Part shown: piece after piece, positions 1 through 6,079 of the stretch
How the letters are laid out: the number at the start of each line of letters is the position of its first letter
How positions within the stretch are numbered: the first letter of the stretch is position 1
From: Robiginitomaculum sp.
GTDB taxonomy: Bacteria; Pseudomonadota; Alphaproteobacteria; Caulobacterales; Maricaulaceae
Assembly: GCA_016765255.1 (NCBI GenBank)
Contig: JAESQI010000049.1
Span: 3,629-10,249, forward strand
DNA length: 6,621 nucleotides
Reading direction: 5' to 3'
Notes under the pieces: model-generated
What the model was told of the DNA's origin: nothing
Seen by the model: only the letters and a program-made list of their open reading frames with translations
Database searches by the model: none
Program-made: the position numbers and the translations under genes

Positions 1-1
1 C

Positions 2-730
2 CGTGTTTCGAAAACCATGTTTTTCTTGGCCGAAAGTATCGGCAGTGACATCGCTGAACTGACCCAACCTTTGGTCAAAAAACGGGGGGCGGGCAAACGC
101 GTAACGCAAGATATGCGGGCCCAACTCTTAAGCCTTGTCAAACCTGGGGATGTATTTGTCACCCGCCATGACGACGCTATGAGTAATTTATTCCTACCCG
201 GATTTTGGCCTCATGCTGCGCTGTATATTGGCACGGATATAGAGCGTACCAATATAGGTGTTGGGCAGAGCAAGCCTGAACATCAAAGTATAGACGGTGA
301 AGTCGTATTTCTTGAGTCCAAAAAAGACGGCGTCCTTTTTCGCCCCGCCCATGACACATTACAAATCGACGCCTGTGTAATATTGCGGCCTAAACTATCG
401 CCGCAAAATTTAAGCAAAGCCTTAAACCGCGCCTTAAGCCATGCGGGTAAATATTACGATTTCGCCTTTCAGTTTGAAAGCGCCGACAGGCTTGCATGTA
501 CAGAACTGATTTACCGTACCTATCATGGGTTTGAAGGTATTGATTTTAAACTCACCGAACGGGCTGGACGTCAATGCCTGTCCGCCGAAGACATGCTCAA
601 CCAAATTCTAAGCCAGAATTGGTTTGAAGTTGTCGGGCTTTACGGGGTTGGCAATGATATTTTGTCAAGTGGCGTTGATGCAAAAAAGCGTTTGCTTGAG
701 AGTTATAATTTTGAAGAAATATCACTTTGA
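2..730 (+). CDS. YiiX/YebB-like permuted NlpC/P60 (papain-fold) cysteine hydrolase, 5' partial
   Basis: This is the C-terminal part of a papain-like fold hydrolase of the YiiX/YaeF group, in which the usual Cys-His order is circularly permuted. Numbering from the first ATG (base 17), the motif PGDVFVTR (43-50) is followed by FLPGFWPHAALYIG (59-72) with the presumed catalytic His66. Near the end comes GKYYDFAF (144-151) and then LACTELIYR (159-167) with the presumed nucleophile Cys161. This His-first, Cys-last order is the family signature. The natural substrate of these enzymes is not established; amide or thioester bonds of cell-envelope molecules are the usual guess. The frame has no stop between base 2 and the ATG at 17, there is no convincing ribosome site before that ATG, and relatives often carry a long extra N-terminal region, so the true start is probably outside the window. 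No signal peptide is visible in the part present. A 56-bp gap separates it from the next gene. The family call is firm; the specific function is unknown. Confidence 0.85.
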   Translation, partial: RVSKTMFFLAESIGSDIAELTQPLVKKRGAGKRVTQDMRAQLLSLVKPGDVFVTRHDDAMSNLFLPGFWPHAALYIGTDIERTNIGVGQSKPEHQSIDGEVVFLESKKDGVLFRPAHDTLQIDACVILRPKLSPQNLSKALNRALSHAGKYYDFAFQFESADRLACTELIYRTYHGFEGIDFKLTERAGRQCLSAEDMLNQILSQNWFEVVGLYGVGNDILSSGVDAKKRLLESYNFEEISL

Positions 731-786
731 CTTGAATGTTTGCGTCAATAATGACAGTGTTGGTGAAATGATTAAAGGGGTTAGGT

Positions 787-2019
787 ATGAAAAAAATCAT
801 ATTGTTTGCTGGGGTTGCTTTACTGGCGCTTGGGGCGTGTAGTGATGATAAGATGAACGCTGGATTTGACGGGACAAGTGTTCAAGTAGCAGCGAGTGAA
901 AATTTCGCTATTGATTTACAGACGGCGTTAATAGAGGCGGGCGCGGGCACAACGATAAGCCTACCTGCTGGCACGTTTATGCTGGATGATGGTTTGTCGC
1001 TAGATGTTAAAGGTGTGACGTTAACGGGCGCGGGCGCAAGCAAAACTATTCTTGATTTTTCTGGCCAACAAGGGGCTGGCGAAGGTCTGCTCGTGACGTC
1101 AAATAATGTGATTTTGGAAAATTTCACGATTCGCGATACGGCGGGCGACGGGATTAAATCCAAAGGGGCAGACAATATTATCTACCGCAATTTGACTGTG
1201 GAATGGACAGGGGAGCCCGACGCGGATAATGGGGCTTATGGGGTTTATCCAGTTGAAAGCTCTAATGTGCTTATTGATAGTGTGACCGTACGCGGCGCGT
1301 CTGATGCGGGCATTTATGTGGGGCAATCCGATCACATCATTGTGCGAAATTCCATAGCCGAATATAATGTGGCGGGCATTGAAATTGAAAATTCTAGCTT
1401 TGCTGATGTCCATAGTAATATAGCCCGTTATAATACGGGCGGTATTTTGGTGTTTGACCTTCCAGACCTTCCCGTCATGGGCGGACATTCTACGCGCATT
1501 TTTAACAATAATATTCATGATAATAATACGCCCAATTTCGCGCCACCCGGCAATATAGTCGCCTCTATTCCGTCGGGGACAGGGGTGATGATTATGGCCA
1601 ATGAGAATGTGCATATTTTTGAAAACCAGTTTTCTGATAACCAAACGGTACACATTATCATAAATGCCTATATCAATGAATTTAGTGACGAGAACTATAA
1701 TCCTTTACCGCGTAATATTGCCGTGCATGATAATGCCTATACGGGCGGCGGCAATAATCCACAAGGATTGCTCGGTGAATTTGCCAAAGCTTTAGGTGGC
1801 CAGATGACCTCTATTGTTTGGGACGGGGTGACCCATAGTCTGGGCAAGCAAATCCAAGATATTAACTTGGCCATTAACGAGGCTGATAATATTAGCTTCT
1901 TTAATCTGGGAGTGGGTAGTTATCCAGTCGTTCCAGAAAATTTAAAACCAAATCCAATGCGCCCCAAAGGCGTTGCGGGCACGGAGCCAAATCCTATAAT
2001 ACTACTTCACGATAAATGA
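787..2019 (+). CDS. Parallel beta-helix repeat lipoprotein (TIGR03805-type), partner of the diheme cytochrome
   Basis: A 410-residue exported lipoprotein. The N-terminus is a lipoprotein signal: MKK, a hydrophobic stretch, then lipobox L15-G16-A17-C18. Residue +2 is Ser, not Asp, which in proteobacteria favours sorting to the outer membrane. Residues about 40-320 form a right-handed parallel beta-helix. Rungs of about 22 residues recur with hydrophobic/Asn patterns such as SNNVILENFTI, SSNVLIDSVTV, SDHIIVRNSI and NENVHIFENQF. Starting phrases such as ISLPAGTF and VTLTGAGASKTIL are typical of pectate-lyase-like or CASH-type helices. The last 90 residues lack clear rungs. The start is supported by AAGGGG (775-780) six bases upstream of ATG. 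The stop overlaps the next gene's start (ATGA), so the two are co-translated. From memory, this family recurs in two-gene pairs with the HNE_0200-type cytochrome and has no known function. A polysaccharide-binding or lyase role, or a NosD-like cofactor-handling role, is conceivable but unproven; I see no catalytic set I can name. Confidence 0.9.
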   Translation: MKKIILFAGVALLALGACSDDKMNAGFDGTSVQVAASENFAIDLQTALIEAGAGTTISLPAGTFMLDDGLSLDVKGVTLTGAGASKTILDFSGQQGAGEGLLVTSNNVILENFTIRDTAGDGIKSKGADNIIYRNLTVEWTGEPDADNGAYGVYPVESSNVLIDSVTVRGASDAGIYVGQSDHIIVRNSIAEYNVAGIEIENSSFADVHSNIARYNTGGILVFDLPDLPVMGGHSTRIFNNNIHDNNTPNFAPPGNIVASIPSGTGVMIMANENVHIFENQFSDNQTVHIIINAYINEFSDENYNPLPRNIAVHDNAYTGGGNNPQGLLGEFAKALGGQMTSIVWDGVTHSLGKQIQDINLAINEADNISFFNLGVGSYPVVPENLKPNPMRPKGVAGTEPNPIILLHDK

Positions 2020-3044
2020 GATGGTTCTGGTTGAGTTTATTGGCAATTTGGCTGCTCTTCGGTTGCGGCAAAATATCAACCGAGCCAAATTTACAAATTA
2101 TACTTGCGGATAAACCTGCAAAAACTCTGTCTGCTTATGGCTTGATGCAAAAAGGGGGAGGAGGGTTTACACCTGTGCATTCAATTCACGCCTATGATTT
2201 GATCAATTCATTGTTCACCGATTATGCGGCAAAACAGAGGTTTGTATTTGTGCCTAAGGGCGGGACGGCCCAATATAGCAACGAAGATGTCTTGACTTTT
2301 CCGGTAGGCAGTGTGTTGATAAAAAACTTCGGCTACGCACCCGATATGCGCGTCCCAGATAAAGACGCCTACCTCGTGGAAACTCGGTTGTTGATACATA
2401 AAAAATCGGGATGGGTTGCCTATCCTTATGTGTGGGACGCGAAGCAAAGCGAGGCGGCTTACGCGCCTGTGGGTAAAAAAGTGAATGTGAAAACCATCGC
2501 TCCAAATGGTGAGTCACTAGATTTTATCTACGCAGTTCCCAATGTTAATCAGTGTAAAACCTGTCATCAATCTGGTCATGACATCATCCCCATCGGCCCC
2601 AAACCACGAAATTTAAATCATAAGAACCAGTTGCAAAATTGGGCTGAACTTGGAATTTTAGATCCAGCCGTAAAAAATGTAGCGCCCGTGGCAAAAGTAT
2701 TTGATCCTACGTTTTCATTGGGTCAACAAGCGCGGGCCTATCTGGATATAAATTGTGCCCATTGTCATAAGGCGGACGGTTCTGCGTCTAATTCGGGCTT
2801 GTGGCTAAATTTAGAAGAAAACACGCTTGTGCGCCTCGGCATCAATAAACACCCAACGGCGGCAGGACGGGGGGCTGGCGGGTTTATCTATGTTATTGAA
2901 GCGGGCGCACCGCAAACTTCGATACTGCCTTACCGCATGAACTCCAATGAAGCGGGTGTCGCGATGCCAGAACTAGGGCGTAGTTTGGCCCACAAAGAAG
3001 GCGTTGAACTGATAAATGCGTGGATTGCCCAAATGCCAGAATAA
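2016..3044 (+). CDS. SO2930/HNE_0200-family diheme c-type cytochrome lipoprotein
   Basis: A 342-residue exported cytochrome. The N-terminus MRWFWLSLLAIWLLFGCGK is a short lipoprotein signal with lipobox L14-F15-G16-C17 and Gly at +2, again predicting the outer membrane. Two covalent heme sites are visible: C180-K-T-C183-H184 and C247-A-H-C250-H251. Candidate distal Met ligands are M308 and M317, the latter in VAMPELGR. The part before the hemes (about 55-175) carries family-typical blocks: LFTDYAAKQRFVFVPKG, FPVGSVLIKNFGY, ETRLLIHKKSGW and YPYVWD. The C-terminal block, AGAPQTSILPYRMNS to LINAWI, is a cytochrome c fold ending common to many periplasmic heme proteins. ATG overlaps the stop of the beta-helix gene by ATGA, implying translational coupling and joint function. 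It should act on the periplasmic side as an electron carrier or small-molecule redox enzyme; partner and substrate are unknown. The family name is recalled, not searched. A perfect AGGAGG lies inside the gene at 2159-2164. Confidence 0.9.
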   Translation: MRWFWLSLLAIWLLFGCGKISTEPNLQIILADKPAKTLSAYGLMQKGGGGFTPVHSIHAYDLINSLFTDYAAKQRFVFVPKGGTAQYSNEDVLTFPVGSVLIKNFGYAPDMRVPDKDAYLVETRLLIHKKSGWVAYPYVWDAKQSEAAYAPVGKKVNVKTIAPNGESLDFIYAVPNVNQCKTCHQSGHDIIPIGPKPRNLNHKNQLQNWAELGILDPAVKNVAPVAKVFDPTFSLGQQARAYLDINCAHCHKADGSASNSGLWLNLEENTLVRLGINKHPTAAGRGAGGFIYVIEAGAPQTSILPYRMNSNEAGVAMPELGRSLAHKEGVELINAWIAQMPE

Positions 3045-3149
3045 ACCCTTAAAAATTAACGTCTAAGCAAATATTGTGGTTTATGGTGAGTTAAGAGCGA
3101 ATCACTTCATGTATTTGGCACCGAGTTAGGCATAAAAGGACATTGATAA
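3045..3149. other. Intergenic gap between the cytochrome gene and the membrane-protein gene
   Basis: This 105-bp, AT-rich gap probably holds the promoter of the following two genes. I find no convincing sigma-70-type promoter and no hairpin followed by a T-tract for the upstream operon. A TGGCAC at 3116-3121 resembles half of a sigma-54 site, but the spacing to the following GC is one base too long. The only clear signal is the Shine-Dalgarno AAAAGGA at 3134-3140. Confidence 0.5.
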
Positions 3150-3587
3150 ATGGGCGTATTTACTGTCATTCCCTTGATGATGATCCCTGTGTTGATCTAT
3201 AATGTTATCGCATTTGGCAGTCCTGCATTATCGACGGCTGAGAGTGTGCGTAGCCGAATGAACGAAGAATTTATGTCGATCCCTATGGCCAGCGGGACAG
3301 AGTGGATCATCACACCTGGTCACGGGCTGATGACACTTTCTCTTGTCATGTTATTTTTCGAGTTGTTAAAATCGACCGGCATTGGCCGGGCCGCCATTAT
3401 GAACCACGCATTTTCCATGGTACTCTTTATCATTTGTCTGGTTGAGTTTTTAGTGTTCGGGGCGTTTGCGACCTCGGTATTTTTCTTGATTATGCTCATG
3501 TCATTGATGGATGTTATGGCAGGTTTCATGGTGACGATTGCCAGTGCGCGGCGTGATTTTCATGTGGCTGACGGGTATGGGGATTGA
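3150..3587 (+). CDS. Uncharacterised four-helix inner-membrane protein
   Basis: A 145-residue integral membrane protein. Four hydrophobic segments are visible at about 3-22, 53-73, 84-104 and 107-131. A polar loop of some 30 residues (SVRSRMNEEFMS and flanks) lies between the first two, and a charged tail ARRDFHVADGYGD follows the last. The C-terminal arginines suggest, by the positive-inside rule, that the tail is cytoplasmic. That places both ends in the cytoplasm and the first polar loop in the periplasm. The ending DVMAGFMVTIASARRDF resembles small conserved membrane proteins I associate with alphaproteobacteria, none with a known role. ATG is preceded by AAAAGGA nine bases upstream, a good ribosome site. 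The stop is one base before the start of the cyclic-di-GMP protein, so the two are probably co-translated and may act together. No enzyme motif, cysteine pair or heme site is seen. Function unknown. Confidence 0.8.
   Translation: MGVFTVIPLMMIPVLIYNVIAFGSPALSTAESVRSRMNEEFMSIPMASGTEWIITPGHGLMTLSLVMLFFELLKSTGIGRAAIMNHAFSMVLFIICLVEFLVFGAFATSVFFLIMLMSLMDVMAGFMVTIASARRDFHVADGYGD
3579..3583 (+). promoter_or_regulatory. Ribosome binding site that decides the start of the PAS-GGDEF-EAL gene
   Basis: GGGGA lies five bases before ATG 3589, which itself follows the upstream stop TGA (3585-3587) by one base. In-frame alternatives (TTG 3538, ATG 3562, ATG 3577) lie inside the upstream gene and have no comparable site. 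This favours 3589 and a stop-restart mode of translation. Confidence 0.55.
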
Positions 3588-3588
3588 G

Positions 3589-5292
3589 ATGGCGAGCGAG
3601 TTCCTCACGATAAAACATACCAATAGTGAACAGGACTTGTCCCAACAAGATAGACTTATGTCTCTCATGACAATGTCGCCCTATGTTTGGCGCAAGAGTG
3701 GCAAAGACGCCAAAATAATCTGGGACAATAAGGCCTTGGCCGCTGCGATATTTTGCACGGAAGTCGACAATATACCTATGAGCCCTGTAGCATTGGCAAA
3801 GCGGTTATGCGGCGACGGCGCGGCGAAGCGGACACAAGCTTATGCCTCTCTGACATGGAACGGCGCAAAATTTCAAATTGATTACCAGATACAAACCTTT
3901 GATGGTCGCACTTTGTGGATCGAGGAAAGAGCGGAGCGCGTAGAGGGCGAAGGTAATAAACCCACCAAAGTGGTCGGCGCCCTTACCAATATCCAAACCC
4001 GTAAAACAAAACAAGAGCAAGCTGGTTATCACGCCGTATATGATAAGCTCACCGGGCTTTGGAACCGAGACCGGATGGGAGACGCGCTTATTCAAATGCT
4101 GGCATTATCGCGTAAATATAACCGTAATGCGGCCTATATATGTTGCCGTATTTCCAATTTAGACCAGATCAATATGAGTTACGGATTTGAAGCGGGCGAT
4201 CGTTTGTTGGGTGCAGTCGCAAGACGGCTCAAGGCATGTGTAATTATGCCTGATATTTGCGCCCGAGTATCTGGCGCTTCATTTGGCATTGGCTTAACGG
4301 ATTGTGATCCGCAAGACCTAAAAGCCGCAGCGGGGCGCATTGCCGACGTTTTAAGCTCGCGTCCATTTGGCAGTCCTTATGGGGATTTGTACGCTGAATT
4401 TTCTGTCGGCGCGACCGCGTTTTCTCAAGACAATCACAGCGCATTTGACACGATGACTCACGCAGATTTAGCGGCACGTCATAGTGATGATACAGGGGAT
4501 AATATTACCGTCTATACTTCTGATTTACTGGACTTAAGCCCCCGCCAAAACAGAGTTGAATTTACGCGAGATAGCATCATAACGGCGCTCAATGAGCGCA
4601 ATATTACACTGGCCTATCAACCGATTATCCATGCAAAAGGACGAAAAACGCATCATTATGAAAGCCTGTTGCGGTTGCGCCGTGATGACGGGGAATTGGT
4701 TTCGGCGGGTGAATTTATTATGGCGGCTGAAGATCTCGGTTGTGTACATTTGCTGGATCGCCGCGCCCTAGAGATCGCTGCTCAAACCCTACAAGATCAC
4801 TCAACTATTATTCTGGCAATAAATGTATCCGCCGCTACCGTGCAAAATCCGGATACGGCGCGGGCATATTTGCAGGCATTGCGCGGGCTTGGCCGTGCCA
4901 CGGAGCGGGTCATTGTAGAAATGACGGAAACCGTCGCTCTTGATAGCCCCGAAATGGCCAGCCAGTTTTCTAGTGAAGTGCGCCAATTGGGCTGCCAATT
5001 TGCCATTGATGATTTTGGCGCTGGGCATACGACATTTAGCAATCTTATGGCCATTGAAGCTGACGAAATTAAAATTGACGGCAGCTTTATTCAAGGCCTA
5101 TCCCTCACACCGCACAAGCAAGTGTTCGTGCGGATGATGGTAGATTTGGCGCAAACATTTTCTGTCAAAACCGTGGCTGAAATGGTGGAGAGCCGTGAGG
5201 ACGCAGATTTACTCATGCGTCTTGGTGTCGATTATTTGCAAGGATATATGTTTGGCTTACCGGGGGCTATTCCCCATGAAAGTGACAAATAG
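3589..5292 (+). CDS. PAS-GGDEF-EAL protein; probable cyclic-di-GMP phosphodiesterase with degenerate GGDEF domain
   Basis: A soluble 567-residue signalling protein from ATG 3589; an in-frame TTG at 3538 would add 17 residues but is less likely. Domains in order: a PAS-like sensor (about 27-138), GGDEF (about 148-311, beginning DKLTGLWNR) and EAL (about 323-561). The GGDEF signature is SGASF (228-232), and the metal-binding Asp of the usual DxD is Arg187, so cyclase activity should be lost. The I-site Arg is also missing. Asn195 and Asp204, which align with the guanine-contacting residues, remain. The EAL domain looks active: Glu358 in ESLLR, Asn412 in NVS, Glu444 in VEMTE, Asp474-Asp475 in DDFGAG, Lys495 in EIKID, Glu531 in VAEMVE and Gln551 in LQGY are all present. 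It probably hydrolyses c-di-GMP to pGpG, with the PAS and GGDEF parts as sensors, as described for Caulobacter PdeA. There is no membrane segment; the adjacent membrane protein may tether it. PdeA orthology is only a possibility. Confidence 0.9.
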   Translation: MASEFLTIKHTNSEQDLSQQDRLMSLMTMSPYVWRKSGKDAKIIWDNKALAAAIFCTEVDNIPMSPVALAKRLCGDGAAKRTQAYASLTWNGAKFQIDYQIQTFDGRTLWIEERAERVEGEGNKPTKVVGALTNIQTRKTKQEQAGYHAVYDKLTGLWNRDRMGDALIQMLALSRKYNRNAAYICCRISNLDQINMSYGFEAGDRLLGAVARRLKACVIMPDICARVSGASFGIGLTDCDPQDLKAAAGRIADVLSSRPFGSPYGDLYAEFSVGATAFSQDNHSAFDTMTHADLAARHSDDTGDNITVYTSDLLDLSPRQNRVEFTRDSIITALNERNITLAYQPIIHAKGRKTHHYESLLRLRRDDGELVSAGEFIMAAEDLGCVHLLDRRALEIAAQTLQDHSTIILAINVSAATVQNPDTARAYLQALRGLGRATERVIVEMTETVALDSPEMASQFSSEVRQLGCQFAIDDFGAGHTTFSNLMAIEADEIKIDGSFIQGLSLTPHKQVFVRMMVDLAQTFSVKTVAEMVESREDADLLMRLGVDYLQGYMFGLPGAIPHESDK

Positions 5293-5317
5293 CTCTAAAA
5301 ATTATCTTTTGCTTGTC
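5284..5317. terminator. Weak imperfect hairpin at the convergent gene ends
   Basis: The two convergent genes end with 2 bases between their stops. GACAA (5284-5288), GC (5292-5293) and AAAA (5297-5300) can pair with TTTT (5307-5310), GC (5311-5312) and TTGTC (5313-5317) around a 6-base loop, leaving two 3-base bulges. It is AT-rich and lacks a T-tract on either side, so a bidirectional terminator role is only a possibility. Confidence 0.2.
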
Positions 5318-6011
5318 TAAGTGTGGCAAATTCCAAAGCATTTTTCGCTCGCACGAATGGATTGGCAGATTTTTCGCGGGCGATATTTGTGGGAATAGTG
5401 GCTTGGCCTTGAGCGCGTAAATCTTTGGCCGTTTCCATATAGGCTTGCAAATCTTCATTATGGGGGTCAACACTGAGAGCAAACGCACCGTTAGCAAGTG
5501 TATATTCATGGGCGCAGTATATTTTTGTCGCGTCTGGCAGGGCACGTAACTTGCCAATGCTGTCAAACATTTGGGCCGCACTGCCTTCAAACAGCCGTCC
5601 ACAGCCGAGCGCAAATAAAGTGTCACCAACAAATGCGCTGGCGAGTTTTGGAATATAATAAGCGCAATGCCCTTTGGTGTGACCGGGTGTTGCGATCATA
5701 TGAATATCGAATTGCCCAAATTTGAAAATATCTCCGTCTGCATAGGTTACGTCAATTCCCGGTATTCGAGCCTCATCATCTTTTGGGCCGATAATGGTAA
5801 GGCCGTGTTTTTGCTTAAGCTCTAAATTCCCTCCAACATGGTCAAAATGATGATGGGTGTTAAAAATATGAGTGAGTGTATAGCCATGATCTGTGCATTG
5901 TTTGTCAATTTCTGTTGCGTCAGGGCTGTCTATGCTTGCGGTCAGCCGGCTGATCGGGTCGTGCAGTAAAAACCCGTAATTATCGCTCAAACACGGAAAA
6001 ATATGTATCAT
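5295..6011 (-). CDS. gloB: Hydroxyacylglutathione hydrolase (glyoxalase II)
   Basis: A metallo-beta-lactamase-fold thioesterase that hydrolyses S-D-lactoylglutathione to D-lactate and glutathione, the second step of cytoplasmic methylglyoxal detoxification. I chose ATG at 6011 (238 residues), beginning MIHIFPCLSDNYGFLL, the usual GloB opening. It has a modest AAAGAG site upstream. An in-frame ATG at 6032 would add 7 residues and lacks a ribosome site. In the 238-residue numbering, the binuclear metal site is complete: H53-x-H55-x-D57-H58 in THHHFDHVGG, H111 in TPGHTKGH, bridging D130 in GDTLF and H168 in CAHEYT. CGRLFEGSAAQMF is highly specific for GloB. The C-terminal domain keeps NPFVR and the ending LRQAKDNF, the region that binds glutathione. 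It runs tail to tail with the EAL gene and head to head with a methyltransferase-like gene, an arrangement I recall from other alphaproteobacteria. Nothing is missing; the annotation is secure. Confidence 0.95.
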   Translation of the reverse strand: MIHIFPCLSDNYGFLLHDPISRLTASIDSPDATEIDKQCTDHGYTLTHIFNTHHHFDHVGGNLELKQKHGLTIIGPKDDEARIPGIDVTYADGDIFKFGQFDIHMIATPGHTKGHCAYYIPKLASAFVGDTLFALGCGRLFEGSAAQMFDSIGKLRALPDATKIYCAHEYTLANGAFALSVDPHNEDLQAYMETAKDLRAQGQATIPTNIAREKSANPFVRAKNALEFATLRQAKDNF

Positions 6012-6021
6012 GTCAATCTCT

Positions 6022-6052
6022 TTGCTTACCATTCTATGGTAGTGTGTATAAT
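6022..6052 (+). promoter_or_regulatory. Candidate promoter of the methyltransferase-like gene with a dyad in a 19-nt spacer
   Basis: A perfect TATAAT (6047-6052) is preceded by TTGCTT (6022-6027) with a 19-base spacer. A perfect dyad, TACCAT-TCT-ATGGTA (6027-6041), fills most of that spacer. Transcription would start near 6059, just before the Shine-Dalgarno at 6064-6070. A long spacer with an ACC...GGT dyad is the arrangement used by MerR-family activators. The reverse strand offers TATTAT at the same place, so the gloB promoter may overlap, but no good minus-strand -35 is seen at normal spacing. Confidence 0.4.
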
Positions 6053-6064
6053 AGCGCGATTAGA

Positions 6065-6079
6065 AAAGGACAATCCTTT
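6065..6079 (+). promoter_or_regulatory. Perfect dyad pairing the Shine-Dalgarno with the TTG start region
   Basis: AAAGGA (6065-6070), CAA, TCCTTT (6074-6079) is a perfect 6-3-6 inverted repeat. The left arm is the ribosome site of the methyltransferase-like gene and the right arm includes the first two bases of its TTG start (6078). In RNA this would be a small 6-bp hairpin hiding both signals; as DNA it could also be a protein site. The AAAAGGA site (6064-6070), seven bases from TTG, is the reason for choosing this start. Confidence 0.4.

Noticed and set aside
727..755. Possible promoter TTGACT / AATAAT and small dyad GTCA-ATAA-TGAC before the beta-helix gene
   Set aside because: The spacer would be only 14 bases and the dyad arms are 4 bp, both within chance for such a gap.
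1099..1653. 184-codon minus-strand open frame inside the beta-helix gene
   Set aside because: It is fully antisense to a clear lipoprotein gene and encodes a low-complexity Ile/His/Arg-rich product with no recognisable motif; a by-product of the Asn/Asp/Ile-rich repeats.
3116..3132. Sigma-54-like site (TGGCAC ... GGCA) before the membrane-protein gene
   Set aside because: The GG-to-GC distance is 11 instead of the required 10 bases and the -12 element is poor.
3538..3588. TTG start giving a 584-residue PAS-GGDEF-EAL protein
   Set aside because: It lies 50 bases inside the membrane-protein gene without a ribosome site, whereas ATG 3589 has GGGGA at good spacing and follows the stop directly.
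5267..5632. 121-codon minus-strand open frame overlapping the gloB 3' half
   Set aside because: It is a shifted frame of gloB, crosses the convergent junction and has no ribosome site or motif; gloB itself has every catalytic residue.
6030..6032. Upstream ATG for gloB adding 7 residues
   Set aside because: There is no ribosome site, and the extra MVSKEID precedes the normal family N-terminus MIHIFPCLSDNY; it also falls within the promoter dyad.
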